A stretch of 64,000 nucleotides of DNA from Bradyrhizobium arachidis (GCF_015291705.1 NZ_CP030050.1:5952001-6016000), one strand, 5' to 3'. Shown: positions 17,142 through 26,669, numbered from the stretch's first letter. Numbers and translations are program-made. The notes: generated from the letters alone by a model not told the origin.

Positions 17142-18266
17142 ATGGACATGATCACGCGCGCTCCCGCTTCGGATGCCGTCCCATCGGACCGAGTTTCTCC
17201 GGTGAACTCACACAACGAGTGGGACACGCTGGAGGAAGTGATAGTCGGAAGGCTCGAGGGTGCGGTTATCCCGTCCGATCATTCGGTTGTCACCTGCAAC
17301 GTCCCGGGAATGGCAGCGCGTGCCCAGTCGCTGTTCGCAGGCTTCCGTTACCCAAAGATCATGATCGAACCGGCGCAGCGTGAGCTTGATGGCTTTGTTG
17401 CGCTGCTACGGTCGCTGGACATCGTCGTGAGGCGGCCGGACGCCGTCGACCACAGAAAGCGCTTCAGCACGCCGGAATGGTCCTCGCGCGGCTTCTGCAA
17501 TTCCTGCCCGCGTGACAGCATGCTCGTGATCGGCGACGAGATCATTGAAACCCCAATGGTTTGGCCCTGTCGCTACTTCGAGACGCACTCCTTTCGTCCG
17601 ATTCTGAAGGATTATTTTCAACGTGGCGCGCGGTGGACGGGCGCGCCCAGACCGCAACTGACGGACGAACTGTTCGTCCCTGAATTTCGCGTCCCCAAAA
17701 GAGGCGAGCCGATCTCATACATCCTCACCGAATTCGAACCGGTCTTTGACGCCGCCGACTTCTTTCGCTGCGGGCGCGACCTGTTCGTGACTCGCAGCAA
17801 CGTCACGAACGCGTCTGGTATTGAATGGCTGCGGCGCCACCTTGGCGACGGTTATCGCATCCATGAGATCGAGAGCCGCTGCCCCAATCCGATGCACATC
17901 GACACCACCATATTGCCGCTTGGGCCCGGCAAGATTCTGATCAATCCCGAATACATAGACGTCGACCGTCTTCCAGCCATCTTGAAAAGATGGGACATCC
18001 TCGTGGCCCCCGAGCCCGACCCGATAACCGATCCTATGCTCAGGATCACTTCGCTATGCGGTAAATGGCTCAACATGAACGTACTGATGGTGGACGAGAA
18101 GCGCGTCATCGTAGATCCACATCATACCGCAACGATGCGTGCGTTGGAGAATTGGGGATTCGAGCCGATTCCCTGCGAGTTCTTACACTATGCGGCATTT
18201 GGTGGCGCCTTCCATTGCGCCACGCTCGATGTCCGGCGGCGCGGCGCGTTGGAGAGCTACTTTTGA
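17142..18266 (+). CDS. Glycine/inosamine-type amidinotransferase
   Basis: 374 residues. The catalytic triad of L-arginine:glycine amidinotransferase is in place and correctly spaced: Asp203 (FDAADFF), His252 (PMHIDTTILPLGPG) and Cys359 (GGAFHCATLDVRRRG). Also typical are NEWDTLEEVIVGRLEGA and FRCGRDLFVTRSNVTN. Such enzymes move the amidino group of arginine to an amine: glycine (to guanidinoacetate), lysine (in phaseolotoxin synthesis) or inosamine phosphate (in streptomycin synthesis). The acceptor cannot be told from sequence. Start ATG 17142 with GAGGG upstream; it fits the family's length. IS copy 1 ends 153 bp upstream, so transcription may depend on what the IS left. No biosynthetic partner genes are adjacent. 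Confidence 0.9.
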   Translation: MDMITRAPASDAVPSDRVSPVNSHNEWDTLEEVIVGRLEGAVIPSDHSVVTCNVPGMAARAQSLFAGFRYPKIMIEPAQRELDGFVALLRSLDIVVRRPDAVDHRKRFSTPEWSSRGFCNSCPRDSMLVIGDEIIETPMVWPCRYFETHSFRPILKDYFQRGARWTGAPRPQLTDELFVPEFRVPKRGEPISYILTEFEPVFDAADFFRCGRDLFVTRSNVTNASGIEWLRRHLGDGYRIHEIESRCPNPMHIDTTILPLGPGKILINPEYIDVDRLPAILKRWDILVAPEPDPITDPMLRITSLCGKWLNMNVLMVDEKRVIVDPHHTATMRALENWGFEPIPCEFLHYAAFGGAFHCATLDVRRRGALESYF

Positions 18267-18505
18267 GCCGACTTCTAACGGCCGGCGCCAAGTCGGCCCG
18301 GTCCAGATAAACCTTTGCCCATGGCATCCGGATGCTGGACACGATTGATATGGTATCAAATATCAGCCACCATTGCGGGCGATTGTTCCGGGCTCAGATG
18401 GCTTGGCGGCCGGGCCCTGTCGGCTCAGACAACAACTGACGCCCCCCGAGCCCGCGCCGACGCTTGGTTGCCTTGAGCTAGCGTCGCTACCAGCAGGGTT
18501 GCGCT

Positions 18506-19783
18506 ATGCTGAAACACTTGCTCATTGAAGTCATTGGTCACGTTTCCGGTCTCAGCGACGCGCAGCTTGAACAAATTGAGCGGTCATTGCCAGCGACCAA
18601 GGCGCTGATCGATCTTCTCAATAAGGCACATCCGATCATCGAACAGGCACATGCGCTCTACATTGAAGCGCAGCCGCTGATCGATCAAGCCAGGATAGAG
18701 TTGCAAACGGTCGGCCCCGCAGCGCAAATTCTGATTGATGTGATTTCACATCATCTCAACAAAGGCAGTTCGCCGGCGGAGGCGGCTGAGGCAGTGCGCG
18801 CTGCGCTCGGCGGGTCAATAGAGAACGTCGCACAGGATCGTGGGATGGACCGGGGAATGAACCGCGTGACCGTGTTTGGGGGAACGGGCTTTGTTGGTCG
18901 TCGCGTTGTGCACCATTTGAGCGTCTCAACCGTTACGGTCCGCATAGCCTCGCGGCATCCTGTGCGGGTCGAGGGAGACAACGTAGAAAAGATCACAGCC
19001 GATGCACATGACGAGCGCTCTGTAGAGGCCGCCGTTATGGGTGCCGACGGCGTCGTCAACGCCATCAGCCTTTACGCCGAGCATGGAGGCGACACATTTC
19101 ATTCGGTGCACGTCGAAGCGGCCGCCAGGATCGCTAGAGTGGCGCGGCGGGCCGGGATCAAACGGTTTGTGCACCTATCAGGAATAGGCGCTGACCCCGC
19201 ATCGCCTTCGCCCTATATTCGCAACCGCGGTGAAGGCGAGGCGGCCGTGCAAGCCGCATTCCCTGGCGCAGTCGTTATCCGCCCGGCGGTAATGTTCGCA
19301 CAGGACGACGCCTTTCTCACGACAATTCTTTCGCTGCTTCGGATCCTGCCGGCTTATCCGCTGTTCGGCGACGGCAGGATGAGGCTTCAGCCGGTATACG
19401 TGGACGACGTCGCCGAGGCGATCGCACAAGTCCTGCGGCAAGCGCAAAGACCGTACCCAATCTACGAACTGGCCGGCCCGCGTATTTACTCATACGAGGA
19501 GCTGTTGCGGACCATTGCGCGCACCGCTGGATTGCGGCCAATGCTGGTGCGAATACCCTTCGCTTTCTGGAGTGCAGCCGCGGGCCTCGCTGAGATCCTG
19601 CCGCACCCGCCGCTCACGCGCAATCAGGTTGAGCTTATGCAGATCGACACGACGGCCTCCGGCAGCCGGCCGGGATTTGGGCTAGTCGGAATTTCGCCGC
19701 GATCGCTCGAGGAAGAACTCAAGGCGATGCTCCAGCATGCAAACGAGGAAACTCAAAAGGCAAAGAAGGCTCGGACCAGGTAA
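18506..19783 (+). CDS. NDUFA9-like SDR oxidoreductase with an added N-terminal helical domain
   Basis: 425 residues. Residues 120-330 are an atypical SDR of the complex-I 39-kDa (NDUFA9-like) type: RVTVFGGTGFVGRRVVHHL (NAD(P) loop GGxGFVG), KRFVHLSGIGADPAS, then YIRNRGEGEAAV with VVIRPAVMF, and VYVDDVAEAI. Residues 1-110 form a separate mostly helical domain (PIIEQAHALYIEAQPLIDQA) without a known match; SDRs of this family normally start at the GGxG strand. A plain fusion or an internal start at ATG 18845 or 18857 (upstream of NRVTVFGG) are alternatives. Role: quinone- or respiratory-chain-related binding is known for relatives, and inferred only weakly here. Confidence 0.8.
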   Translation: MLKHLLIEVIGHVSGLSDAQLEQIERSLPATKALIDLLNKAHPIIEQAHALYIEAQPLIDQARIELQTVGPAAQILIDVISHHLNKGSSPAEAAEAVRAALGGSIENVAQDRGMDRGMNRVTVFGGTGFVGRRVVHHLSVSTVTVRIASRHPVRVEGDNVEKITADAHDERSVEAAVMGADGVVNAISLYAEHGGDTFHSVHVEAAARIARVARRAGIKRFVHLSGIGADPASPSPYIRNRGEGEAAVQAAFPGAVVIRPAVMFAQDDAFLTTILSLLRILPAYPLFGDGRMRLQPVYVDDVAEAIAQVLRQAQRPYPIYELAGPRIYSYEELLRTIARTAGLRPMLVRIPFAFWSAAAGLAEILPHPPLTRNQVELMQIDTTASGSRPGFGLVGISPRSLEEELKAMLQHANEETQKAKKARTR

Positions 19784-19815
19784 GCGCCAGATTTTGTTAC
19801 TATGTTGCGACGTGA

Positions 19816-20201
19816 CTACTGATGTCGGGAAGTGGCTCGCCTCCGAGATCGCCCACTAGGCGCGATAGATCGATGGTCGGCCCAGGGCGTCACGAGGTGT
19901 AATACTCGCCGCCAGCAAATCACGTCGCCTCTATCTGCGGCGGGTGGTCGAAGTGCTTCTGTGGCGAGCCGATCCCGATTGGCTGCGAAGAGCACATCCA
20001 CACTGTTCACCGGGGGTATCGGCACCAGCTCGACGGCCCGATCTTCCAGCCCACGAAAAAACGCACGTTAAAAGAGATGTCGCGAGGATGCGGAAACAAG
20101 CAACCCAGGCGATAGATCCGCCCCGCTTTCTGGGCCAGCGCTGCGAGCGGCAACGCCACCATCGCGCCGCCGACAAGCGTCATGAAATCGCGCCGTCGCA
20201 T
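19816..20201 (-). pseudogene. Remnant of an ABC-type substrate-binding protein gene
   Basis: Begins at 20201 with MRRRDFMTLVGGAMVALPLA, the signal-peptide form of the abundant bradyrhizobial ABC_sub_bind proteins, followed by KAGRIYRLGCLFPHPRD. The frame is then disturbed: the stretch reading FFRGLEDRAVELVP, then IPPVNSVDVLFAANRDRLA, is in another frame, and the normal roughly 320-residue protein is reduced to about 125 codons. The middle of the family is missing, so there has been internal deletion plus frameshift. No transporter partner genes are nearby. Confidence 0.6.
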
Positions 20202-20295
20202 TACGTCGCCCTCAAGGCCGAACGACAGCCTAACATGTACTTCAAATCCCGCCGGTATCGTGCATCACAGCAATATGCGCGCTGATGTCGCAGAT

Positions 20296-20347
20296 GGGTC
20301 AAAAGCTGCCGTGGCGCACGATGTCGCGATTGGTCCGCTAAGGGCCA
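20296..20347 (+). repeat. Dispersed intergenic repeat (second copy) in a 450-bp gap
   Basis: GGGTCAAAAGCTGCCGTGGC to TAAGGGCCA, 50 of 52 bases equal to 16989-17040, here not interrupted by an IS. A second GGGTCA occurs near 20472. No gene is visible between 20202 and 20650. Confidence 0.8.
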
Positions 20348-20650
20348 TGAGCCGACAACGGTGGCGCGCTTGAAACGCGGCTAGCGCGCTGAGCGCAGCT
20401 CGCGATGCCACGCGGGAATGATGGTCTGGCTTCGTTGAGATCTGCCGTCCAGTACTCCGATGTCTTTTTTGGGTCATAATGCGAAGAACTCAGAGTGAGA
20501 AAATCTCGTGGCCATCGTTCGATATTGACTCGCCTCTTGCGGCACGGACGATCTGGCGGCAGATTTCACAGATCAAGTAGATACCGGCGGACGATGATTT
20601 CTGTTGTTGTCGGGTCACAACAGCATGCCGGTTGACCGACGATCTCTACG

Positions 20651-22264
20651 TTGGAGGGTCGATCTATCTCGCTTCGCACGCCTGTGGCGCTTCTCATCAT
20701 ATCCCTGGGTGCGATCGCCGCGGTGTGGTGGTGGCTGGCCATACCGATTGACTTGGCGCGCGCACCGATCGATCCGAATGCCAAACTGCAATGCATATCC
20801 TACGCGCCCTTCCGCAACAACCAAACGTCAGAGTCGCCGACACCAGTGCCGCGAGACCAGATCGCGGAAGATCTCGCGCAGCTTGTCAAAATAACCGACT
20901 GTATCCGTACCTATGCGACTGATCTTGGTCTCGATCAGATCCCCGAACTCGCGTCCAAGGTAGGGCTGAAAGTCATTCAGGGAATTTGGCTCGATAGGGA
21001 CCGACAGAAGAACGCGACGCAGATATCCACGGGCATACGCCTCGCCCAGCAATATCCGGAAACCATCACCGCACTCGTGGTTGGCAACGAGGTTCTGTTG
21101 CATCGGAAGATGACGCCTTCCGACCTTGCTGCCTTGATCCGCTCGGTCAAGGCACAGGTGCCGGTCCCCGTCACCTATTCCGACGTCTGGGAGTACTGGC
21201 TGCGCTATCGGGAACTCGATGACGCCGTCGATTTCGTCACCGTTCATATCCTGCCATATTGGGAAAATGTCCCGGTCCCGGCGAAATCTGCCGCTGCTCA
21301 CGTCGACGCCATCCGAAAGCAGATGGCGTTGGCGTTTCCGGGCAAGGAAATCCTGATCGGAGAAACAGGTTGGCCAAGCGAAGGGCGGATGCGCGGCTCG
21401 GCGCTACCGTCGCGCACCAATCAGGCGCGAGTGATCTCGGAGATCCTCGATCTTGCCCGGCGCGAGAATTTCCGCGTCAACCTGTTCGAGGCGTATGATG
21501 AATTGTGGAAGCATGAGTTCGAGGGCACCGTCGGCGGATCGTGGGGCTTATTCGATTCCGCGCAGCGCACGCTGAAATATCCGCCCGGCATCCCCGTCAG
21601 CAATTATCCGCTCTGGAAACTGCAAATGAGCAGCGGAATGGCGCTGGCGATCCTGGTGTTCGGGACTGCGTGGCTGACCTCGCGCCGGACGCCCTCGCAG
21701 CCTCGGCTCGCCTCATGGTTTGCGGTCGGAATATCGGCGACCACCGCCGGAGCCCTGTTTGGGGTGGCCGCTCAAAAGATGTTCTATGAAAGCTACGACG
21801 CGGGCAGCTGGCTTCTGTGGGGCGCACTTCTGGTGGCGGCAACTGCCTCGCCGCTATTTGGCGCTAATGCCCTGATCTCCGGGCGCGCACCGCCCACATT
21901 TCTGGAATTGCTGGGTCCGGAGGACTTCCGGACCCCATCGGGGCTGGCGATCATGCACGGATTGATCTTGATCGTCACCATCCTGATCGGCACGCAGACC
22001 GCGCTGGGCTTCATATTTGACCCGCGCGAGAAGGATTTTCCTTTTGCGGCCCTCACGATGGCGGCGGTCCCTTTCGCGGCTATGACTCAGCTCAATCGCC
22101 CCAAGAAAGGAATCCGCCCCATGGCGGAAGCGATATTTGCCGGCATATTCTTGGTGGCGGCCATCTATGCAGCGCTTAGCGAAGGGCCGGATAATTGGCA
22201 GTCGCTGTGGACTTGTGCTGCCTATATCCTGCTTGCAGTTACGCTGTGGCGCGCGCGCGCTTGA
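20651..22264 (+). CDS. Membrane GH17-type beta-glucan enzyme (NdvC-like)
   Basis: 537 residues. An N-terminal membrane segment (VALLIISLGAIAAVWWWLAI) is followed by a glycoside hydrolase 17 domain (about residues 45-320): acid/base Glu in ALVVGNEVLL and nucleophile Glu in EILIGETGWPSEG. The last 200 residues hold about six to seven membrane spans. GH17 domains joined to membrane spans are the layout of Bradyrhizobium NdvC, needed for cyclic beta-(1,3),(1,6)-glucan; several paralogues exist in the genus and ndvB is not adjacent, so no symbol is given. Start: TTG 20651 is the first start after an in-frame stop at 20633, and GTG 20684 is the alternative. The stop is 25 bp before IS copy 2, so the gene is intact. 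Confidence 0.8.
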   Translation: MEGRSISLRTPVALLIISLGAIAAVWWWLAIPIDLARAPIDPNAKLQCISYAPFRNNQTSESPTPVPRDQIAEDLAQLVKITDCIRTYATDLGLDQIPELASKVGLKVIQGIWLDRDRQKNATQISTGIRLAQQYPETITALVVGNEVLLHRKMTPSDLAALIRSVKAQVPVPVTYSDVWEYWLRYRELDDAVDFVTVHILPYWENVPVPAKSAAAHVDAIRKQMALAFPGKEILIGETGWPSEGRMRGSALPSRTNQARVISEILDLARRENFRVNLFEAYDELWKHEFEGTVGGSWGLFDSAQRTLKYPPGIPVSNYPLWKLQMSSGMALAILVFGTAWLTSRRTPSQPRLASWFAVGISATTAGALFGVAAQKMFYESYDAGSWLLWGALLVAATASPLFGANALISGRAPPTFLELLGPEDFRTPSGLAIMHGLILIVTILIGTQTALGFIFDPREKDFPFAALTMAAVPFAAMTQLNRPKKGIRPMAEAIFAGIFLVAAIYAALSEGPDNWQSLWTCAAYILLAVTLWRARA

Positions 22265-22367
22265 GAAAACCTGGTCAGCCGACTTCCGTTAATGGGATGG
22301 TCCGGCCGTGCTCCGGCCCTGCCAGCACGAGAAGCTGGCAAGGGGCGCTCAAGACAAGGAGCACGCC

Positions 22368-23432
22368 ATGTCTCAGAAACTCAACGCGGCGATCGCCGTG
22401 ATCGGCATCGACATCGGCAAAAACTCGTTCCACATCGTGGGTCAGGATCACCGCGGTGCCATCGTGCTGCGGCAGAAGTGGTCGCGCGGCCAGGTGGAAA
22501 CGCGGCTCGCCAACCTGCCGCCGTGCTTGATCGGTATGGAGGCCTGCGTAGGCGCCCATCATCTCAGCCGCAAACTCCAAGTACTTGGCCACGACGCCCG
22601 CCTGATGCCAGCGAAATACGTGCGCCCGTATTCGAAGGGACAGAAGAATGACTTCCGAGATGCGGAAGCCATCGCCGAGGCTGTCCAACGCCCGACCATG
22701 AAGTTCGTCGCGACCAAGACCGCCGATCAGCTCGACCTTCAGGCACTGCACCGCGTCCGCGATCGATTGGTCGGTCAGCGTACCGGCGCGATCAATCAGA
22801 TCCGTGCGTTCCTGCTGGAACGGGGCATCGCCGTGCGGCAAGGCCCGCATTCCCTGCGGTTCGAGTTGCCAGGTATCTTGGCAACACGCACTGATGTGCT
22901 CTCGCCTCGCATGTTGCCCATCATCGAGGGTCTGGCGGAAGACTGGCGCCGGCTGGATGAGCGTATCGAGGGTCTATCTGGCGAGATCGAAACACTAGCC
23001 CGTCAAGATAGGGCCTGCCAGCGACTGATGACGGTGCCTGGCATTGGCCCAATCATCTCGAGCGCAATGGTGGCTGCGATCGGCACCGGAGACGTGTTCT
23101 CGAAAGGCCGCGACTTCGGCGCCTGGCTTGGACTTGTTCCGAAGCAGATATCGACCGGCGACCGCACGATCCTCGGCAGTATATCAAGGCGCGGTAATCG
23201 CTACCTGCGCGCGCTGTTCGTGCAAGCCGCGTGGGTTGTTCTGGTAAAGGTCAAGTGCTGGGAGCGCTATGGCCTCAACTCTTGGATCGAAGCCGCCAAG
23301 AAGCGATTGCACCACAACGTGCTGGCGATTGCGCTCGCCAACAAGCTCGCCCGGATCGCCTGGGCGGTCCTCAACAAGGGACGCGCCTTCGCGTGCGTCA
23401 AGATGGAGGAGACGGTGTCCCGACCTGCTTGA
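22368..23432 (+). CDS. IS110-family DEDD transposase (copy 2)
   Basis: 354 residues, same product as the transposase at 15487-16551, intact, with AAGGAG before ATG 22368. All DEDD residues (Asp15, Glu58, Asp95, Asp98) are retained. Confidence 0.95.
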   Translation: MSQKLNAAIAVIGIDIGKNSFHIVGQDHRGAIVLRQKWSRGQVETRLANLPPCLIGMEACVGAHHLSRKLQVLGHDARLMPAKYVRPYSKGQKNDFRDAEAIAEAVQRPTMKFVATKTADQLDLQALHRVRDRLVGQRTGAINQIRAFLLERGIAVRQGPHSLRFELPGILATRTDVLSPRMLPIIEGLAEDWRRLDERIEGLSGEIETLARQDRACQRLMTVPGIGPIISSAMVAAIGTGDVFSKGRDFGAWLGLVPKQISTGDRTILGSISRRGNRYLRALFVQAAWVVLVKVKCWERYGLNSWIEAAKKRLHHNVLAIALANKLARIAWAVLNKGRAFACVKMEETVSRPA

Positions 23433-23696
23433 TCCTCGCGCCGTGCGCGGGGCCGTCAAGGCGCAGCCTGGCAGCAGGAGAGCAAGACGTCAGGACAGCA
23501 CGACGGCCGGCTTTGACGGCCCCTTGCGCGCGGCGCGTCTGCGCGCGCAGGCCGGGACGAAGGAACGGCCGCCAGGCACGAACGAAGGAACAGCGCGAAG
23601 TGAGGAGCTATCGATGACGTAACAACCCTTACCCGCCGAGGTCTGCGAGAGGATGAGACGACGATGGAGAATCGGTCTTCCCGGCACATGTGAACC

Positions 23697-23739
23697 CTGG
23701 TGACCCAAATGGCCCGGTCGAGGCCTGTCCGCTAACCAG
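23697..23739 (+). ncRNA. Predicted guide-RNA target loop, copy 2
   Basis: Same stem-internal loop-stem as at 16816-16858, shifted by 6,881 bp: outer stem CTGGT/ACCAG, inner GGCC/GGCC, loop strands GACCCAAAT and TGTCCGCTA. The right junction of this copy (ATTTGGGTC) is the only one that pairs with the left loop strand at all nine positions. Confidence 0.7.
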
Positions 23740-24057
23740 ATCACATGCGCGCTGATATCCATGATGGCCCGGAGCACTGCGCTCCAAACAGAGGCCGGAT
23801 ACATTGATGCAAGACCGCATCTACCGGATCGTCGAAATCTTCTTGCACCCCACGGCCGGACCATACATTTGGGTCAAAAGCTGACGCGGCGCGAGCGACA
23901 CGATGACGGCATCGGGTCATTTCGACGGTTTCAGCGGAGATAGTCGGCTGGCTGATATCCGCTTCTACCCCCAAGCGTCCAACCGGGGCCTGCCCGGAAG
24001 CGTTGCGTCTGGCCAGACCCCTGTGATTCAAGCTTCCAAACTGGGGGCACGAATCAT

Positions 24058-24258
24058 GCGCTACGAACTGGCCGATTATGAATGGATTGCCATCAAGCCC
24101 ATGCTGCCGAACAAGCCGCGTGGCGTTCCTCGGGTTAACGACCGTCGTGTCCTCAATGGCATCTTCTGGGTCCCGCTCCGGAGCACCTTGGCGTGATCTG
24201 CCCGAGATGTTTGGTCCGTACACCACATGCTACAACCGCTTCGTGCTCGGAACCACAC
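24058..24258 (+). pseudogene. IS5-family transposase remnant
   Basis: MRYELADYEWIAIKPMLPNK followed by NDRRVLNGIFWV is the N-terminus of IS5 (IS427-group) transposases. After GIFWV the frame shifts by one and continues as RSGAPWRDLPEMFGPYTTCYNRF, the next conserved block, then similarity stops. About 65 codons of a normal roughly 260 remain, so this is a truncated, frameshifted relic lying between IS copy 2 and the cyclase gene. The rest of 23870-24464 holds no gene. Confidence 0.8.
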
Positions 24259-24464
24259 AGGCACTGCGCTGGTGCAAGCGAGGCAGTGAGCGCTTCAGCC
24301 GAGCGCCCATTTTAGTGGTTCGGCAAGCCGTAGCATCGGTCAGCGCGCCTGCCCTTTCTATCGATAAGCAACGAACACTCAGGTTAGGCGGTCGCCCGTC
24401 ACAGCCGGTTTAGTTGCGCTCTGTTATCCGTTATACGGTGTGCCGTGGATTAGGTTTGCGAGCC

Positions 24465-26273
24465 ATGGTGCAAGAGCGGCCAGTCCGGATCGAGCGCAGA
24501 CTGTCGGCAATATTGGCCGCCGATGTGGTTGGTTATTCGCGGCTAATGCACGACAACGAAGAAATTACTCATACCAAACTTACGACGCTCCTGACGGAAG
24601 CTGTCGGCCCCGCGATTGCGGAGCATCGTGGCCGCATCGTGAAGAACACTGGCGATGGGTTCTTGGCAGAATTTCCGAGTGCGGTTGAAGCAGTCCGAGC
24701 TGCTGTACGATTCCAAATCCGAGTTGGAGAACTTACAATAGGAGACGCGGAAGACAGTCGCATAGCCTTCCGGGTGGGAGTCAACATTGGAGACGTAATC
24801 ATCGAGCCCAATGACATATTCGGCGATGGCGTAAACATCGCGGCGCGGCTTGAGACGATCGCAGAGCCCGGCGGCATCTGCATCTCGTTGTCTGCGTATG
24901 ATCACGTCCGAGGCAAAGTTGGCGTCGAGTTCGCCGACATGGGTGAGCAGAGCCTTAAAAACATTGCTCGCCCGGTCCGGGCCTTCTCTATCGTCTGGGA
25001 AGAGCAAAGCCCCGCGACCCACGGTATGCGCGCAAAGTGGGACACGGCTTCAGCGCCTCACCTTTCCATAGTAGTGCTTCCTTTTACGAACCTCAGCGGT
25101 GATCCGGAACAAGAGTACTTCGTGGATGGGGTGACCGAGGCCCTCACTACAGACTTATCGCGCATCGGTGGCGCGTTTGTGATTGCGCGCAACACCGCCT
25201 TCACGTTTAAGGGCAAAGCCCTGGACGTAAGGAAGCTGGGACGTGAGCTTAGCGTCCGTTATGTGCTCGAAGGTTCTTTGCAGCGAAGCGGCAACCGCCT
25301 CCGTGTGAACGTGCAGTTGGTCGACGCCAATACAGGCAATCACCTCTGGGCCGAACGCTTTGACAAGCCTGTTGCCGACCTCCTTGACATGCAGGATGAA
25401 ATCGTATCGAGACTCGCTAACGAGCTTGATGCCGAACTTGTTGCCGCGGAGGCGCGGCGGGCCGAGTGTTCACTGCACCCAGACGCGATGGACTTGGTGT
25501 TCCAAGGCAGCAGCTGGTTCAACAAGGGGCAGACCCCCAATTGCCTGACACGAGCGCGCAGTTTTTTCGAGAGGGCCCTTGCGCTCGATTCCGAAAACAT
25601 TGAGGCCATGGTCGGCTTGGCGCGGGTCGACACCTCAATAGGGGCTTCCTTTATAGCCGATGACCATTCAGCGCGGCTTGCTGCGGCGGAGACAACCATA
25701 ATGAGGGTACTATCCCTCGCGCCAAACCACGCTTTGGCTCACTTGACCTTGGGCAACTCGCAAATATTTACGAAACGCGCAGTCCAAGGCATCGCGGAGT
25801 GCCAGCAGGCATTGGCGCTGGATCGCAATTTAGCCCGCGCTCATGCTCTCATCGGCTTGGCCAAGTTCTTCCTTGGTCGAGGCGCAGAAACCGAAGCTCA
25901 CATAAACGAGGCGTTCCGCCTTTCTCCTCGCGACACCTATGCCGCTCGTTGGATGGGATATGTTGGCCTTGCCAAGGCGCAGCTCGGTGTCGATGACGAG
26001 GCGGTCATCTGGATGCGTCGGGGCCTCGATGCAAACCGCAACCATTCGTTCGCCCACTTCCCTCTCGGAGCAGTGCTTGCGTGGCTTGGCGAACTAGACC
26101 AGGCGCGCGCCACGGTACGAGCGGGACTTGCGCTTGATCCAAGCTTCACCATCTGTCGGTTTCGCGCTCACGTACCGAGCGACAATCCGATTTTTCTTGC
26201 TGTCCACGAACGCCTCGTTGAGGGAATGCGGCTGGCGGGGGTGCCGGAAACGGCCCCAACCTTGCTCGGCTAA
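24465..26273 (+). CDS. Class III adenylate/guanylate cyclase with TolB-like and TPR domains
   Basis: 602 residues from ATG 24465 (an in-frame TTG at 24414 is less likely). Residues 8-180 are a class III cyclase: metal-binding Asp in LAADVVGYSRLM and in KNTGDGFLAEF, plus FGDGVNIAARLE with the transition-state Asn. A TolB-like module (VVLPFTNLSGDPEQEYFVDG, VIARNTAFTFKGKALDVRKL) and six or so TPRs follow. No membrane segment, so the cyclase is probably cytosolic and controlled through the TPR part. This architecture is highly expanded in Bradyrhizobium. Its back half is paralogous to the winged-helix protein at 10533-12086. Confidence 0.9.
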   Translation: MVQERPVRIERRLSAILAADVVGYSRLMHDNEEITHTKLTTLLTEAVGPAIAEHRGRIVKNTGDGFLAEFPSAVEAVRAAVRFQIRVGELTIGDAEDSRIAFRVGVNIGDVIIEPNDIFGDGVNIAARLETIAEPGGICISLSAYDHVRGKVGVEFADMGEQSLKNIARPVRAFSIVWEEQSPATHGMRAKWDTASAPHLSIVVLPFTNLSGDPEQEYFVDGVTEALTTDLSRIGGAFVIARNTAFTFKGKALDVRKLGRELSVRYVLEGSLQRSGNRLRVNVQLVDANTGNHLWAERFDKPVADLLDMQDEIVSRLANELDAELVAAEARRAECSLHPDAMDLVFQGSSWFNKGQTPNCLTRARSFFERALALDSENIEAMVGLARVDTSIGASFIADDHSARLAAAETTIMRVLSLAPNHALAHLTLGNSQIFTKRAVQGIAECQQALALDRNLARAHALIGLAKFFLGRGAETEAHINEAFRLSPRDTYAARWMGYVGLAKAQLGVDDEAVIWMRRGLDANRNHSFAHFPLGAVLAWLGELDQARATVRAGLALDPSFTICRFRAHVPSDNPIFLAVHERLVEGMRLAGVPETAPTLLG

Positions 26274-26309
26274 GGGCCACACAAGCGGACGGCGCTACAG
26301 GGGGCACGC

Positions 26310-26669
26310 CTACCATCTGCTAGCGCGACGTACAAGCAGAACCACCACGCACATCGTCGCAATCGAAATGGCAAAGGACAGTGGCACTACCGGAAATGCA
26401 CGCGACGAAGTTCCGCTCACAAACAGGTATTGCAGCGCAATCGCTATCAACTTCCAAATAAAGAACCAAAGTATCCCGATCCCAGCAGCAGCGATCAAGG
26501 TCGTGCCCGCGCCACAAGCTTTGTGGGTGGCGGGGTTTGCTTCGACCGGAGCCAATGCTTGTTCGCCGGTTAGGCTGTCAGTGGGTATCGGTGTTCGCAA
26601 CAGTAAGAACGCCAATGCCGTGAAGATAACTATGATCCCGACCGCTAGGGTTAGAAGTGCCAAACCCAA
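26310..26669 (-). CDS. Small hypothetical membrane protein
   Basis: 119 residues with three hydrophobic spans: ALLTLAVGIIVIFTALAFLL, LIAAAGIGILWFFIWKLIAI and LSFAISIATMCVVVLLV. Start chosen at TTG 26669 because GGAGG lies 8 nt before it. A longer reading from TTG 26744 adds 25 polar residues and has no such site. No family recognised. IS copy 3 ends the upstream space at 26792, about 120 bp from the start. Confidence 0.5.
   Translation of the reverse strand: MGLALLTLAVGIIVIFTALAFLLLRTPIPTDSLTGEQALAPVEANPATHKACGAGTTLIAAAGIGILWFFIWKLIAIALQYLFVSGTSSRAFPVVPLSFAISIATMCVVVLLVRRASRW

Larger units (their letters stand above)
22290..23869 (+). mobile_element. IS110-family (IS1111-type) insertion sequence, copy 2
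   Basis: Same 1,580-bp element as copy 1 with no difference noticed. Flanks: CTTCCGT on the left and TGGGTCAAAAGCTG on the right. It has one mismatch to the left guide and a full 9/9 match to the right guide. It sits between the GH17 gene and the IS5 remnant. Confidence 0.9.
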
